Position numbers and translations under genes: made by a program. A DNA stretch of 64,000 bases from Candidatus Krumholzibacteriota bacterium (GTDB taxonomy: Bacteria > Krumholzibacteriota > Krumholzibacteriia > Krumholzibacteriales > Krumholzibacteriaceae), in contig JAFGBF010000018.1 of NCBI GenBank assembly GCA_016933255.1, positions 210,133 to 274,132 of the forward strand. The letters run 5' to 3'. The notes beneath the pieces were generated by a model. The model worked only from the letters and a program-made list of their open reading frames with translations. It made no database searches and was not told the DNA's origin. Numbering within the stretch: the stretch's first letter is position 1; each line of letters opens with the position of its first letter. Below, piece by piece: positions 44,296 through 53,526 of this stretch.

Positions 44296-47200
44296 CTAGC
44301 GTTTTACCCACTTAACGGCGTCTGCGATAACGAACCGCCCCTTATCAGATTTATCCGATATCTCTACTGTAGCTGTACCCCCGGAGATGTAGTATGAGCC
44401 GAGGAAGTTCCATCCATCCTCCGCTCCGTTCAATTCCAACCGCGTATCTTCGACGCCGTCATCATGGTGGATCAGAAAACTGTTGCTTCCGTACTCTGTA
44501 GTCTCGCTGTGGCGGTGCCAGGGAGGGGTGATCCTGCTTATGTAAACATAGATATCGTAATAACCGTTTTCCTTGAGTTCGGCGTTCCAGGATGCCTTCT
44601 TTTTGCCTTTGCCTATTTTCGCGAAATGAGCTGAACGGATATATCTGCCGTAGAATTTCGAGTCGGTAGTCGCAAGCCACTTACCTGAAGATCTCCAATA
44701 GACCATACCGACATATTTCTCTTCATCCGACGGTCCTATGTCAGGGAGCATCCTTTTGAGAAGGCTCTTTTTCACCGTCGCATCGAACTTGAACCCCGGG
44801 TCCTCGTCATCGACGATGATCTCGCCTGGTTCTGCGAGAACGACCATATCGACTCCGGTTCTTTCCCCATCGAAGGGAACAGCTTTCTTTTTCAATTCGA
44901 AATCATCGAAGTTCATAGTGATTATTGAAGGTATGTTCTTTGATATGAGGGTATTTATCTCCATCCTTTCGGGCTGATAGTCGAGAATAAATCCGAACTC
45001 TTTTGTCTCTGCGGCGTTCATGGCGATAAATTTTTCCAGTTCATCATCGTTCTCCGTTGGCTGCATACGCCGGGAGAAAAACCCCCCCTGACCCCGGCCG
45101 CTGCTTCTCCTGAAAGTTATTTTGAGCAGTCCGCTGACCGGCTCGGGATTACTTATCCGTATCTTGACCTGATATCTTTCCCGGTCACCGTCAAGCACCT
45201 TGTATGAATCAAAGTTTCCTATCAGGAACCCGGGAAGCTGCCTGTTTTCAAACCAATCGTCGATCTGCGGAGCGAAATCATAACCGAACCTCTCTTTCAG
45301 TCTCTCGACAAGCTGACTTCCGGTTATCGAGCCGAACCTGTTTTTATTTATCAGGGCTGAAAGGAAATCGTTGAAATCATCTTTTCCGAATGTGCTCTCG
45401 AGGAGAAGGAAAAGATAATTTCCTTTCGATCTAATAGCGAAATGGGCAAGGTCACGCTCTTCCTTGTCGGCCATAATCTCCTGGAGATTCTTTTCCTCCA
45501 GTGCAAGGCTTATCCTTTCATCGGGAGAGAGGCCGGTGATGAAGCGGACAAAAGGAGGAGAAGGCCCCTCCAGTTTTCCTGCGTAATAAGCTTCGAGCGC
45601 CATATTGAGGATCGGCCACCGAGTTGATTTCAGATCCGAAGTAAATGTCAGGAAATTGGGAAATATGTTGTAGCTCGGTGAAAAGGCAAAGGGGTTCTCG
45701 TTGTCCCTGAAAGAGGAGAACCCGGAATTTTCCGTCAGGGTGGAAGTCACGAAACGAGTCAGGTCGTCCGCCTGGTTCTCAATATCTGATACCGTCTGGT
45801 TGTCTCTTTCCCTGTGCCGTTTCCTCCTGCGGTCGATTCTCCTGAAATCGGCTGATCTGAAAGGAAGGCCCTTTTCAGGGAGAAGGACTATCTCCGGCTG
45901 GACAGTTTCCTGCGATACCGACCAGAGATGCCTGTAACTGTGGAAATGAATGGGGACCTCGACTAGAGAAAGTCTTTTAAACTGATAATCGAGTCCGAGT
46001 TTGTTCTCCGTCTCCTGAAGGAATCCGCCGATCATCACCGAGAGGGTATCTCCGATCTCACTGAAATGTTCCGAGAAGAAATCGTGCCCTTTTTTGACGG
46101 CCAGATGGAAGTCGGTAGAATCGACGGTTATCGACCTGGTTTCATACTCCCCGATCACCAGGGTCATCGAAGGGATCGGAGACTCCGGTCTGAAAGAGAA
46201 TCTGTCCTGGCCCCGGTTCAGGACTGCTCCCTGTGATATTGCGGTAAGTCCGGGCAGCGTCGATATGTCGAGAGAAAAATCTATAAAATCTTTCCTGTAT
46301 ATCTCGGGATGGGCAGGACTGAATCCCGGCCCGGCGGCAGGGTACCAGAGGGTCTCTGGAGTAAGCAGAAGATATTCAGCGGTCATGAATGAATATTTTT
46401 TGCCCAGGCTCAAAAATCCGACCCCCTCTACATGTGCGATCTTTTCCCTGTCCTCTTCCGGGATATCCGCGTAGCAGGCCTCTTCGTCGATCGTTCCGCT
46501 GTATTTTACCGTAAAAGTATCTTTCGCTGACGGCAGAAGCGGTTCAGGCGGAGTTATTTCCAGAATATGGATATTTCTTGAGAATTCAAGTCCCCCGGTC
46601 CTGGAAGTCACGGACTCCACTACGAGGCCGGGATTGAGCCGGAAAATATATTTTTCCAGGGGAAGATCGGTATTGTTCACAACGGCAAGAGAAGCCGAGG
46701 CGCGGATTTTTTCGCCCAGGTGGTCAAGTTCGATAGAACAACTTCCGGGTGTAGCGACAGGCTGACCTATCATAGCGTCCCCAAGAGCCGTGATCTGTCG
46801 GCGAAGAGCAGCTCCGGAGCGGATATCATCAAGATAAAGAAAGGAGAGCAGCAGGGCAGCCGCCAGAAACAGCACGGCGGCGGCTCGTGAGAGGGACGTC
46901 ATCATATTCGACTGTGGAAGCCGTTTGATCATAAAGATCGTTATGCTTATGAAAGAAAGGCCTAGAAGGAGATATATCCCCCGATGCATCAGGATGTGGT
47001 ACAGATCGCTGAACCCCGTAAAATCCGAGTAAAGCATCGGAACGTTATATGACATATAGTCGAAGAGATAGTGGGCCTTTCTCGAGAGGTAAAAGAGAGT
47101 AGTAGCTATGTATCCGAGGACGATTACGAATGTTATCGCCTGATTCCGGACAAGTATCATCATCAGGAATGATAGACCGAGAATAAAGACGAGTGTAGGC

Positions 47201-47664
47201 AGGCTGATAATCAGCGGATAGACCAGATACGCCCCCCACATGATCTCTGTGTCTCCAAGGATCAGGTGCATCACAAGCGTGATCAGAAGAACGACGAAGT
47301 TGAGGCCGAGAAATATCGAGAGTATGCCTGCGCTTTTTCCCAGTACGTAATCGCCGTTTGTCATCGATCTCATGTAGACGACTTCCGTCGTGTCCAGTTT
47401 CTTGTCCCGTTTGAGAAAATCGGAGGCGAGAAATACCGCGATTACAGCCTGAACAGAGTTAAGGAAAAGGATTATGATGTAGGGAACGGTAGACGGGATG
47501 CCCCGCATCATCCACGGCAGCCCCGTCACAGGGGATAATATGGCAAATGCCCAGAAGCCAAGAAACCCGAGGGAGATCATCGAAAATATTCTGAAGAACC
47601 AGCTTCTGAAAAGTGTTTTGACCTCTATCCGCGCTACCGCCCAGATATTGTACAACGAGAACAT
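44296..47664 (-). CDS. ABC-2 permease fused to degenerate M1-peptidase-like region and golvesin-like C-terminal domain
   Basis: A 1122-residue protein. Residues 1 to about 300 contain some eight helices of an ABC-2 permease. From about 330 to 800 is a region similar to M1 aminopeptidases (an N-terminal beta domain, then a helical part), but I find no HExxH zinc site; the expected stretch reads HFHSYRHLW. From about 1010 the end resembles the golvesin/lyase C-terminal beta domain (GRYIRSAHF, GWNFLGSYYISGG, ADAVKWV). In known permease-M1 fusions, the peptidase part faces the periplasm. The ATG at 47664 with GAAAGG before it is chosen over a longer frame. Its ATPase is the next gene upstream. 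Confidence 0.75.
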   Translation of the reverse strand: MFSLYNIWAVARIEVKTLFRSWFFRIFSMISLGFLGFWAFAILSPVTGLPWMMRGIPSTVPYIIILFLNSVQAVIAVFLASDFLKRDKKLDTTEVVYMRSMTNGDYVLGKSAGILSIFLGLNFVVLLITLVMHLILGDTEIMWGAYLVYPLIISLPTLVFILGLSFLMMILVRNQAITFVIVLGYIATTLFYLSRKAHYLFDYMSYNVPMLYSDFTGFSDLYHILMHRGIYLLLGLSFISITIFMIKRLPQSNMMTSLSRAAAVLFLAAALLLSFLYLDDIRSGAALRRQITALGDAMIGQPVATPGSCSIELDHLGEKIRASASLAVVNNTDLPLEKYIFRLNPGLVVESVTSRTGGLEFSRNIHILEITPPEPLLPSAKDTFTVKYSGTIDEEACYADIPEEDREKIAHVEGVGFLSLGKKYSFMTAEYLLLTPETLWYPAAGPGFSPAHPEIYRKDFIDFSLDISTLPGLTAISQGAVLNRGQDRFSFRPESPIPSMTLVIGEYETRSITVDSTDFHLAVKKGHDFFSEHFSEIGDTLSVMIGGFLQETENKLGLDYQFKRLSLVEVPIHFHSYRHLWSVSQETVQPEIVLLPEKGLPFRSADFRRIDRRRKRHRERDNQTVSDIENQADDLTRFVTSTLTENSGFSSFRDNENPFAFSPSYNIFPNFLTFTSDLKSTRWPILNMALEAYYAGKLEGPSPPFVRFITGLSPDERISLALEEKNLQEIMADKEERDLAHFAIRSKGNYLFLLLESTFGKDDFNDFLSALINKNRFGSITGSQLVERLKERFGYDFAPQIDDWFENRQLPGFLIGNFDSYKVLDGDRERYQVKIRISNPEPVSGLLKITFRRSSGRGQGGFFSRRMQPTENDDELEKFIAMNAAETKEFGFILDYQPERMEINTLISKNIPSIITMNFDDFELKKKAVPFDGERTGVDMVVLAEPGEIIVDDEDPGFKFDATVKKSLLKRMLPDIGPSDEEKYVGMVYWRSSGKWLATTDSKFYGRYIRSAHFAKIGKGKKKASWNAELKENGYYDIYVYISRITPPWHRHSETTEYGSNSFLIHHDDGVEDTRLELNGAEDGWNFLGSYYISGGTATVEISDKSDKGRFVIADAVKWVKR

Positions 47665-47734
47665 CGGTTTTGCCTTTCTATTGCGGATTGAAACGACCAG
47701 GCCGGCAAACGCGCTGTGGGGCCTGATAAAACCG

Positions 47735-48622
47735 TCAGTTTTTTCTGTCAGTATGATGCTCCATGAAATATACATAGGCATCTTCGAGATTCGGGTCGAT
47801 CGGCTCCGCTGGGTATCCCTCTACGCTCTCGCCGACGATATTCACTTCCCATCCTTTTTCGGAGGGGAATGACGAGATCACTGAATATTTGCTTTTTATA
47901 TCCTCGAGTTCGGCCTCGACAGCTTCGATACGCCAGACGTGTCCCCTGGTCATCTCAATAAGGTCCGCCGGGGCCCCCCGGAAGACGACTCTCCCGTCGT
48001 CGAGAAGAGCCATATTGTGGCATGTGCTTGAGATATCTCCTACAATATGCGTGGACAGGATGATCGTGACGTCTTTGTGGCCCATATCGGCGATCAGATT
48101 CCTGAACCGGATCCTTTCCTCCGGGTCGAGCCCTGTCGTCGGTTCATCGACTACGATGATCTTCGGGTGACCGATTAAAGCCTGGGCGATACCGAGCCTT
48201 CTTTTCATGCCGCCTGAAAGCTTGTTTGCCTGGCGGTCCCTGACGTCGAAAAGGCCTACCTGTTCGAGCATCTCGTCAACGGCCAGGTTTCTCGCTTTCG
48301 TGCTGCGGAGCCCGGCGAGGCTTGCTACATAATCAAGAAATTCCCAGGTCTTGAGTTTTGAAAAAAACCTGAAATCCTGTGGAAGGTAGCCGAGCATGCT
48401 TCTTATCTCGCGCCTGTTTTTCAACAGGTCGAGACCGTCGAAGTCCACACTGCCTGAGGATGCCTTCATCAAAGTGACGAGGATCCGGATCAGTGTAGTC
48501 TTGCCAGCGCCGTTTGGTCCGAGCAGGCCGAACATCCCGCTTCCGATATCCAGGCTGACATCGTCCAGAGCCAGTTTTCCGCCCTTGTAGACCATGCTGA
48601 GCTCGTTTATGGAGATATTCAT
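47735..48622 (-). CDS. ABC transporter ATP-binding protein (CcmA type)
   Basis: A 295-residue cytosolic ATPase. Walker A GPNGAGKTT (about residue 35), signature LSGGMKRRLG (about 130), Walker B VVDEPTTGLDP (about 150) and STHIV follow in order. A 70-residue C-terminal region contains a beta-rich RIEAVEAELED segment. AAGGGAAGG precedes ATG 48622. It probably powers the permease fusion directly downstream. The fused ATPase in the RND gene is its close relative, suggesting duplication. Confidence 0.9.
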   Translation of the reverse strand: MNISINELSMVYKGGKLALDDVSLDIGSGMFGLLGPNGAGKTTLIRILVTLMKASSGSVDFDGLDLLKNRREIRSMLGYLPQDFRFFSKLKTWEFLDYVASLAGLRSTKARNLAVDEMLEQVGLFDVRDRQANKLSGGMKRRLGIAQALIGHPKIIVVDEPTTGLDPEERIRFRNLIADMGHKDVTIILSTHIVGDISSTCHNMALLDDGRVVFRGAPADLIEMTRGHVWRIEAVEAELEDIKSKYSVISSFPSEKGWEVNIVGESVEGYPAEPIDPNLEDAYVYFMEHHTDRKN

Positions 48623-48694
48623 CCTTCCCTTTCTTATTCTATTGCCAGCCGGTATTGATAAGGCCTTCGATAACAGGAATACGCCCAACAGGTA

Positions 48695-48725
48695 TTTATA
48701 GTTTCAGTCGCTCCTGCCCCGGCAA
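48695..48725 (-). promoter_or_regulatory. Possible weak promoter of the hybrid pump operon
   Basis: On the minus strand, TTGCCG (48725-48720), a 19-base spacer (long), and TATAAA (48700-48695). It is the only recognisable promoter-like sequence between the CoA-ligase stop and the ATPase gene. Confidence 0.25.
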
Positions 48726-48733
48726 AAGTTTCA

Positions 48734-51019
48734 TTATTCAATTCCAGTGACCTGCAGAAATATATTCATCGCATTCATGGCCCGGTCGATCTTTCTGAAA
48801 ACAGGGATCCCTGATCTCTCCATCATACGGACGGCCGGGTCGTAGATGATGCCTTCGTTCATACATACGATCATCGGTTTGTCGGTGGAATCGAAGATCC
48901 TTATCAAGGTGTTCGGATGTGAGGTCTCCCTGGTTATATCTTCATCATGACCTGGCCCTGCCTTGAGGTTTTCCTGTGAAGCAGTCGCGGCGACATTGGA
49001 CACGATGACACAGTCGGTGTTTTTATCGGAAAGGATCGCCTCTACGCATTTTCCGTATTCGGCCGTCGTTATCGCAGGTGTCGTGTCGACAGGATTATGT
49101 ATATCCACTATCTCGGTCGGAAGATGGCGGCCCAGCCTTTTCACGGTCTCTTCTGTGAACTGCGGGAGGATCATCGAGCCCAGCCGGTCGGCCGCGACCG
49201 AGCATTCATACCCTGCATCGCTGCATATTCCCACCCTGTTCCCCCGGGCCTTTCTTCTTCCGAGAAGAGAAAGGCATTTGACGGCATCCTCGATATCCTC
49301 CAGCGACCAGGCCTGATATATACCTTCTTCTTCAAGAAGCCTTTTGAAGATGTCGTGGTCTGCCGCCATTGCCGCTGTATGGGATGCGGCAGCGGCAGCT
49401 CCTTCGGCGGTACGGCCGGTCTTGTAGACCAGGATTTTTTTTCCGGAGGCTATGATCTCCCTCGATATATCGAGAAAACGTTTTCCTCCTCCGGGTTTGA
49501 AACCTTCGAGATAGAGGCAGAAGGTATCTATTTCGGGATCATCCTTGATCTTCATCATATAGTCGGTGACAGTAAGGTCGATCTGATTTCCGACTGAGAT
49601 CATATAGCGCGGAGAAAAGATCTCTGAGAGCGTGCTGATCAGAGTGACCAGCCACGCGCCGCTCTGGCTTATCACGGCGGTTCTGCCTCCGAACCTTCCA
49701 TTGAAAGAGAGCTTGTACTCCGGGAGGAAAAAAGTGTTGTAACCTCCGGGTTTTGATATAATACCCATGCAGTTCGGGCCGTTTACGACCGTGCCGCCGC
49801 CCTCACGGGCCCGGCCGTCCGTTATCGCCTTTCGGATCTTTATATCGAGATGTTTTCCCCCTTCAAGTTCTCCGAATCCCCCGGATATCAATATTATCGA
49901 TTCAGACACTTCAGTGCGTATTATCTCGTCTATAAGAGAGGCTGCGGTCTCGCTAGCGGGAATAGTGAAAACAGTCATATCTGCTTTTTCCGTCAGATCG
50001 CCTATAGAACGATATGCCCTGCAGCCGTCGATCTCGGCTGCTTTCGGGTGTATGAGCGAGATATTCCCCCTGCCGATCCCGCCCTCTTCGGCGATAAGGT
50101 TTCTCAGGATAGTCCTTCCCATATTCATTCTCGATGCTGAAGCTCCTATTATCAGCACTTTTTCAGGTCTGAGAAGGCGGTCGATCTTGTCCTGTGGCGG
50201 ATATGTCACGACCGATTTCCGGGAAGATATCTTCATAAGGGCGTCAAGAGGAACAAGCCTTCCATCTCTCGTGATCTGAAGAGGGTTTATCTCGAGCTCT
50301 TCTATCGTGTTTGAAGTCAGGGTCGAAGAAGAGGAGAACGATTCGGCGAGGTAAGCTGCTCTTGCCAGGGCATCCTCGATCCTGCCCTTTTCTATCGCGG
50401 GGGTGTCTGTAATCCGCGTCGAGCCCGAGATTATCGGATAGAACATAGTCCTGCCGAGGTACTTCAGGTTACTTTCTTTTTCCAGGACGTTTGATGCTGT
50501 TCTTATAAAAAGGCCCTTCTCATCTTTCAACCCTTTCTGATATACCTCTGTCCCCGTTCCCCCGAGCCCTATCGTTATTACCGGCCCGAACGATCTGTCC
50601 TGCCTCAGGGAGAGAAGAAGCTGCCAGGGGATCGAGTCATCAATATCGAGAAGTTCGGCTACAAGGACACCTGATAATCCGATCTGCAGCCTTTCAGCTG
50701 CAGCAGTAAAATCGTTCAGGACCTTCTCGATATCTTCTTTTGTCTTATCCACGAACCTGATGCCGCCTGCTTCGGAGCGGTGAGACAGCTCGGGAGACAA
50801 CAATTTGCAGACGACTCTGCCTCCGGGAATCGACCGAAGGTCGGTACGCTCAAGCTGCCTGTGATCTGTGACAAGAAGATATTCCGGCGTATCGAAACCG
50901 ATCAGCCTTAATATCCTGTAGGCATCATCTTCGAGGAGATAATCCCGTCCCCTGCCTGTCGCGCCGGAGAGCAGATCATCGATCTCTTCTATTACTGTCC
51001 TGTCAAGAACCGGATCCAT
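48734..51019 (-). CDS. ADP-forming acyl-CoA synthetase (NDP-forming), beta-alpha fused order
   Basis: A 761-residue protein of the acyl-CoA synthetase (ADP-forming) superfamily. Residues 1 to about 260 are the ATP-grasp (beta) part with KLLSPELSHRSEAGG and INPLQITRDG. Residues from about 280 are the CoA-binding domain (VLIIGASASRMNMGR), followed by succinyl-CoA-ligase-like domains with the conserved ASHTAAMA His (phospho-His site). The enzyme converts acyl-CoA, ADP and phosphate to acid, CoA and ATP. The beta-first order is reversed relative to many fused bacterial enzymes. The acid is unknown. It overlaps a small Cys-rich gene by 17 bases. Confidence 0.82.
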   Translation of the reverse strand: MDPVLDRTVIEEIDDLLSGATGRGRDYLLEDDAYRILRLIGFDTPEYLLVTDHRQLERTDLRSIPGGRVVCKLLSPELSHRSEAGGIRFVDKTKEDIEKVLNDFTAAAERLQIGLSGVLVAELLDIDDSIPWQLLLSLRQDRSFGPVITIGLGGTGTEVYQKGLKDEKGLFIRTASNVLEKESNLKYLGRTMFYPIISGSTRITDTPAIEKGRIEDALARAAYLAESFSSSSTLTSNTIEELEINPLQITRDGRLVPLDALMKISSRKSVVTYPPQDKIDRLLRPEKVLIIGASASRMNMGRTILRNLIAEEGGIGRGNISLIHPKAAEIDGCRAYRSIGDLTEKADMTVFTIPASETAASLIDEIIRTEVSESIILISGGFGELEGGKHLDIKIRKAITDGRAREGGGTVVNGPNCMGIISKPGGYNTFFLPEYKLSFNGRFGGRTAVISQSGAWLVTLISTLSEIFSPRYMISVGNQIDLTVTDYMMKIKDDPEIDTFCLYLEGFKPGGGKRFLDISREIIASGKKILVYKTGRTAEGAAAAASHTAAMAADHDIFKRLLEEEGIYQAWSLEDIEDAVKCLSLLGRRKARGNRVGICSDAGYECSVAADRLGSMILPQFTEETVKRLGRHLPTEIVDIHNPVDTTPAITTAEYGKCVEAILSDKNTDCVIVSNVAATASQENLKAGPGHDEDITRETSHPNTLIRIFDSTDKPMIVCMNEGIIYDPAVRMMERSGIPVFRKIDRAMNAMNIFLQVTGIE

Positions 51020-51191
51020 CTTCTGTCCCCTTCTTAATATCCAGGCAGAGGGCGCTTTTCCGGACCAGCCTGTCGTATTTACTGCAGTATAGCGCGGTGA
51101 ATGTGCGGCATGCCCCGCTTAGATGCTCCTCCTTCGGAAAAGAGCACCAGGGGCAGTCAGGAGCGCACCATCTCAATTCAGGCTTGACCAT
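51003..51191 (-). CDS. Small Cys-rich protein, possible metal-binding
   Basis: A 62-residue frame that ends 17 bases inside the next gene. It has six cysteines: CAPDCPWC (residues 8-15), then single Cys at about 28, 36 and 49. The C-x3-C-x2-C pattern suggests a metal site or an iron-sulfur ligand. The overlap with the CoA ligase start implies coupling. No family is recognised; it could be a small redox or regulatory partner. Confidence 0.5.
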   Translation of the reverse strand: MVKPELRWCAPDCPWCSFPKEEHLSGACRTFTALYCSKYDRLVRKSALCLDIKKGTEDGSGS

Positions 51192-51338
51192 GCGGGGCCT
51201 ATCCTTTACGACTAGATTATATTTTATGCTCCTACCGGCATTAGGTGTGAGGTATTATATTCAAACCTGCTCCTGATGTCGATTAATAAAGAGAAGACGG
51301 ATCTCTGCCGTAAGGTGCAGATATAGAAAAGGTCTTGT

Positions 51339-53024
51339 ATGACGATCGATAAAAAACATATAAACAAAGAGATACTGGTACAGAAAAAGATCGTGACAGA
51401 CCTTAAAAAAGAGATATTCGGATCAGACAAATCGGGCAGTTCCAGCTATATACGAAAATTTCACTCGGAATTCTCGACTTTCATGCGGATTGCCGATACC
51501 GAGGAGATAATCAATTGCGCGCTTCACAGCGATATCATCTATTTCGGTGATTATCATCCTCTTGATGTCAGCCAGGAATGGGTCCTTTTTCTGCTCGGTG
51601 AACTTAATAAGAGGGGAGCGAAAGTCGTCCTGGCTCTTGAGATGCTCTATGAATACCAGCAGGAATCTCTCGACCGCTGGATGAAGGGAAAATACAGCGA
51701 GAAGGAATTTCTCGCCAGGATCGATTACGAATCCGAATGGGGTTTCGACTGGAGCAGCTACAGGCGTATATTCGAGATGGCAAAAGACCCGTTTGTTCCG
51801 ATATTCGGAATAGATTTTGAGCCGCGCGACCAGCTCAGGTTCATCAATCGCCGTGACAGGATGATGGCGCGCAGGATCTCTTCGCTTATGGATTTTTTCC
51901 CGGGCCACATCATATTGACCGTAGCAGGCGAATCGCATCTTGCATCTTCGCATCTTCCCCTGGAGCTCCGCAAAGTCTCTGGAAAAGATATCAAGGAGCT
52001 TGTTGTCGTCCAGAATATCGATGAAATCTACTGGAAGCTCCTGCAGGAGGGACGCGAGGAGGCGAAGTCGGTGCTTGTCGACAGCAATAAATATTGCGTC
52101 TTTACCGCATCTCCGATGGTCAAGTACCAGTCGTACAGGGATATCATCGAAAGGTGGAGCGACCAGCCGGTAGCAGAAGCGGTGCTCGCGTCGTTAAGGG
52201 AGATGGTCGATACTATCTCGGCTATCCTTCTCGAAAAAGGGGAGACCCTTGATGTAGAACTCTCCGACGGATGGGTCGAGCCGGTGGAGACGGTCTTCCC
52301 CGAGGTGCTCAGCAGAAAAACATACAAGTCGTTTGCCACACTTCTCAGGTCCAAAAAGATCACCCACAAGGGCCTGCTTGCTAGCAAGGAGAATCTTAAG
52401 AAGACAGGGTTCAGCTATTTTCCGGCCTTGAACGTCTTTCTGATGTTTCATTTCGACAGGCACAGCGCCGCTGTGGAAGCGTCCAGATTTGTAGTCTATG
52501 CGATGCGGGGAGAGATGGGTCTTTCGCAAAGGGTCAGAAGGGGGGTAGAAGACAGGTTCTATGCCTATGTGATCGAGGAGGCCCTTGCATGGGCGGGAGC
52601 GAGGATGATAGATCCGACACTCGATGCCGCTCAACAGAGCGAACTGCCCGGCCGAGCAGGTCGGCGCGGCGGCGTAAAGGAAGGACTCGGCGGGTTATCG
52701 CTTCAGCAGACAAGAGAGCTCGCCCGTCTGCTCGAATTCCATCTCAAATGGGAAAATAACTGGAGAAGCAGCAGCCTGGCCACGCGCCGGCTGAGGGAGA
52801 TATACAGGCTGGAAATAAGAATGAGGCTCCATATCATCAAAGCTTTGGGAAGGAGGCTCGGAGAAGCTCTTCATCTGGGGTACCATGAGGGAAAGATCAG
52901 GCGCAGAGAGCTGTTAAGGCTCTTCGGGGAGAGATTTTCGGAGAAAGGATCCGGCCTTAAAATATACATGAAATGGGTCAAGAAGACCTCGCCGGGAAAG
53001 GATTTTCTGGATAATCAGTCATAG
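51339..53024 (+). CDS. ChaN-like (TIKI-superfamily) protein with long C-terminal extension
   Basis: A 561-residue protein. Residues about 60-240 match the ChaN/haem-binding uptake domain: FGDYHPLDVSQEW, VVLALEMLYEYQQ, WGFDWSSYRRIF, GIDFEPRD and the conserved GESHLASSHLP. ChaN itself is about half this length. The C-terminal 300 residues are helical and basic, with RRGGVKEG and RLREIYRLEIRMRLHIIKA segments, and are not recognised. I see no signal peptide; the N-terminus is Lys-rich. The role is unknown. Confidence 0.65.
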   Translation: MTIDKKHINKEILVQKKIVTDLKKEIFGSDKSGSSSYIRKFHSEFSTFMRIADTEEIINCALHSDIIYFGDYHPLDVSQEWVLFLLGELNKRGAKVVLALEMLYEYQQESLDRWMKGKYSEKEFLARIDYESEWGFDWSSYRRIFEMAKDPFVPIFGIDFEPRDQLRFINRRDRMMARRISSLMDFFPGHIILTVAGESHLASSHLPLELRKVSGKDIKELVVVQNIDEIYWKLLQEGREEAKSVLVDSNKYCVFTASPMVKYQSYRDIIERWSDQPVAEAVLASLREMVDTISAILLEKGETLDVELSDGWVEPVETVFPEVLSRKTYKSFATLLRSKKITHKGLLASKENLKKTGFSYFPALNVFLMFHFDRHSAAVEASRFVVYAMRGEMGLSQRVRRGVEDRFYAYVIEEALAWAGARMIDPTLDAAQQSELPGRAGRRGGVKEGLGGLSLQQTRELARLLEFHLKWENNWRSSSLATRRLREIYRLEIRMRLHIIKALGRRLGEALHLGYHEGKIRRRELLRLFGERFSEKGSGLKIYMKWVKKTSPGKDFLDNQS

Positions 53025-53135
53025 ATCGAGCGGTCGTTTCCTTATTATTGTTTTGTTTTTGTTTGAATTATTTTCCTGCAACCCTCAATATCAGCTCAAT
53101 GAAAATGGTATGTACGGCATAAAAGGGAGAACAAG

Positions 53136-53495
53136 ATGGAAGATGCAAGGGATCTGGTCGATCAGACGGTGCTTGTAAAACTCGATTCTACCGAGGGTCT
53201 CGAATTTACCGGGATAGAAAGGGATTGTCCGTTCTTCTGCAGGGTAGCCGCTGTCGACGAGATAGGCATGTGGGTGGAGAACAAAAAGTTCGTGACAATA
53301 GAACTGAAAGATTCTTTCGGCAAGTGTATCCCGAAGACCAAGCAGGTGGAGGAGATGAACACTGTAAATTTCCTTCTGCCCTGGAGGAAGGTAATAACCG
53401 TTGTTAAATTTCCCGACAAGGATCCCGAAGAACTTGCCGGAGAGGCTCTGGGATCGTTCGGTGACGATGACAAGAGAATAGGGTTTGTTAAGTAG
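53136..53495 (+). CDS. Conserved-looking hypothetical protein, 119 aa
   Basis: A small soluble protein with a GGGAGA ribosome site before the ATG. It has alternating hydrophobic strands (TVLVKLDSTEG, MWVENKKFVTIEL, NTVNFLLPWRKVITVVKF) that suggest a beta-barrel such as an Sm-like or SH3-like fold, and an acidic tail. It lies 31 bases before trkH and may be co-transcribed. I do not recognise the family. Confidence 0.55.
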   Translation: MEDARDLVDQTVLVKLDSTEGLEFTGIERDCPFFCRVAAVDEIGMWVENKKFVTIELKDSFGKCIPKTKQVEEMNTVNFLLPWRKVITVVKFPDKDPEELAGEALGSFGDDDKRIGFVK

Positions 53496-53526
53496 TGATG
53501 CTTCTGCCGATTGAGAGGGGCCGATT

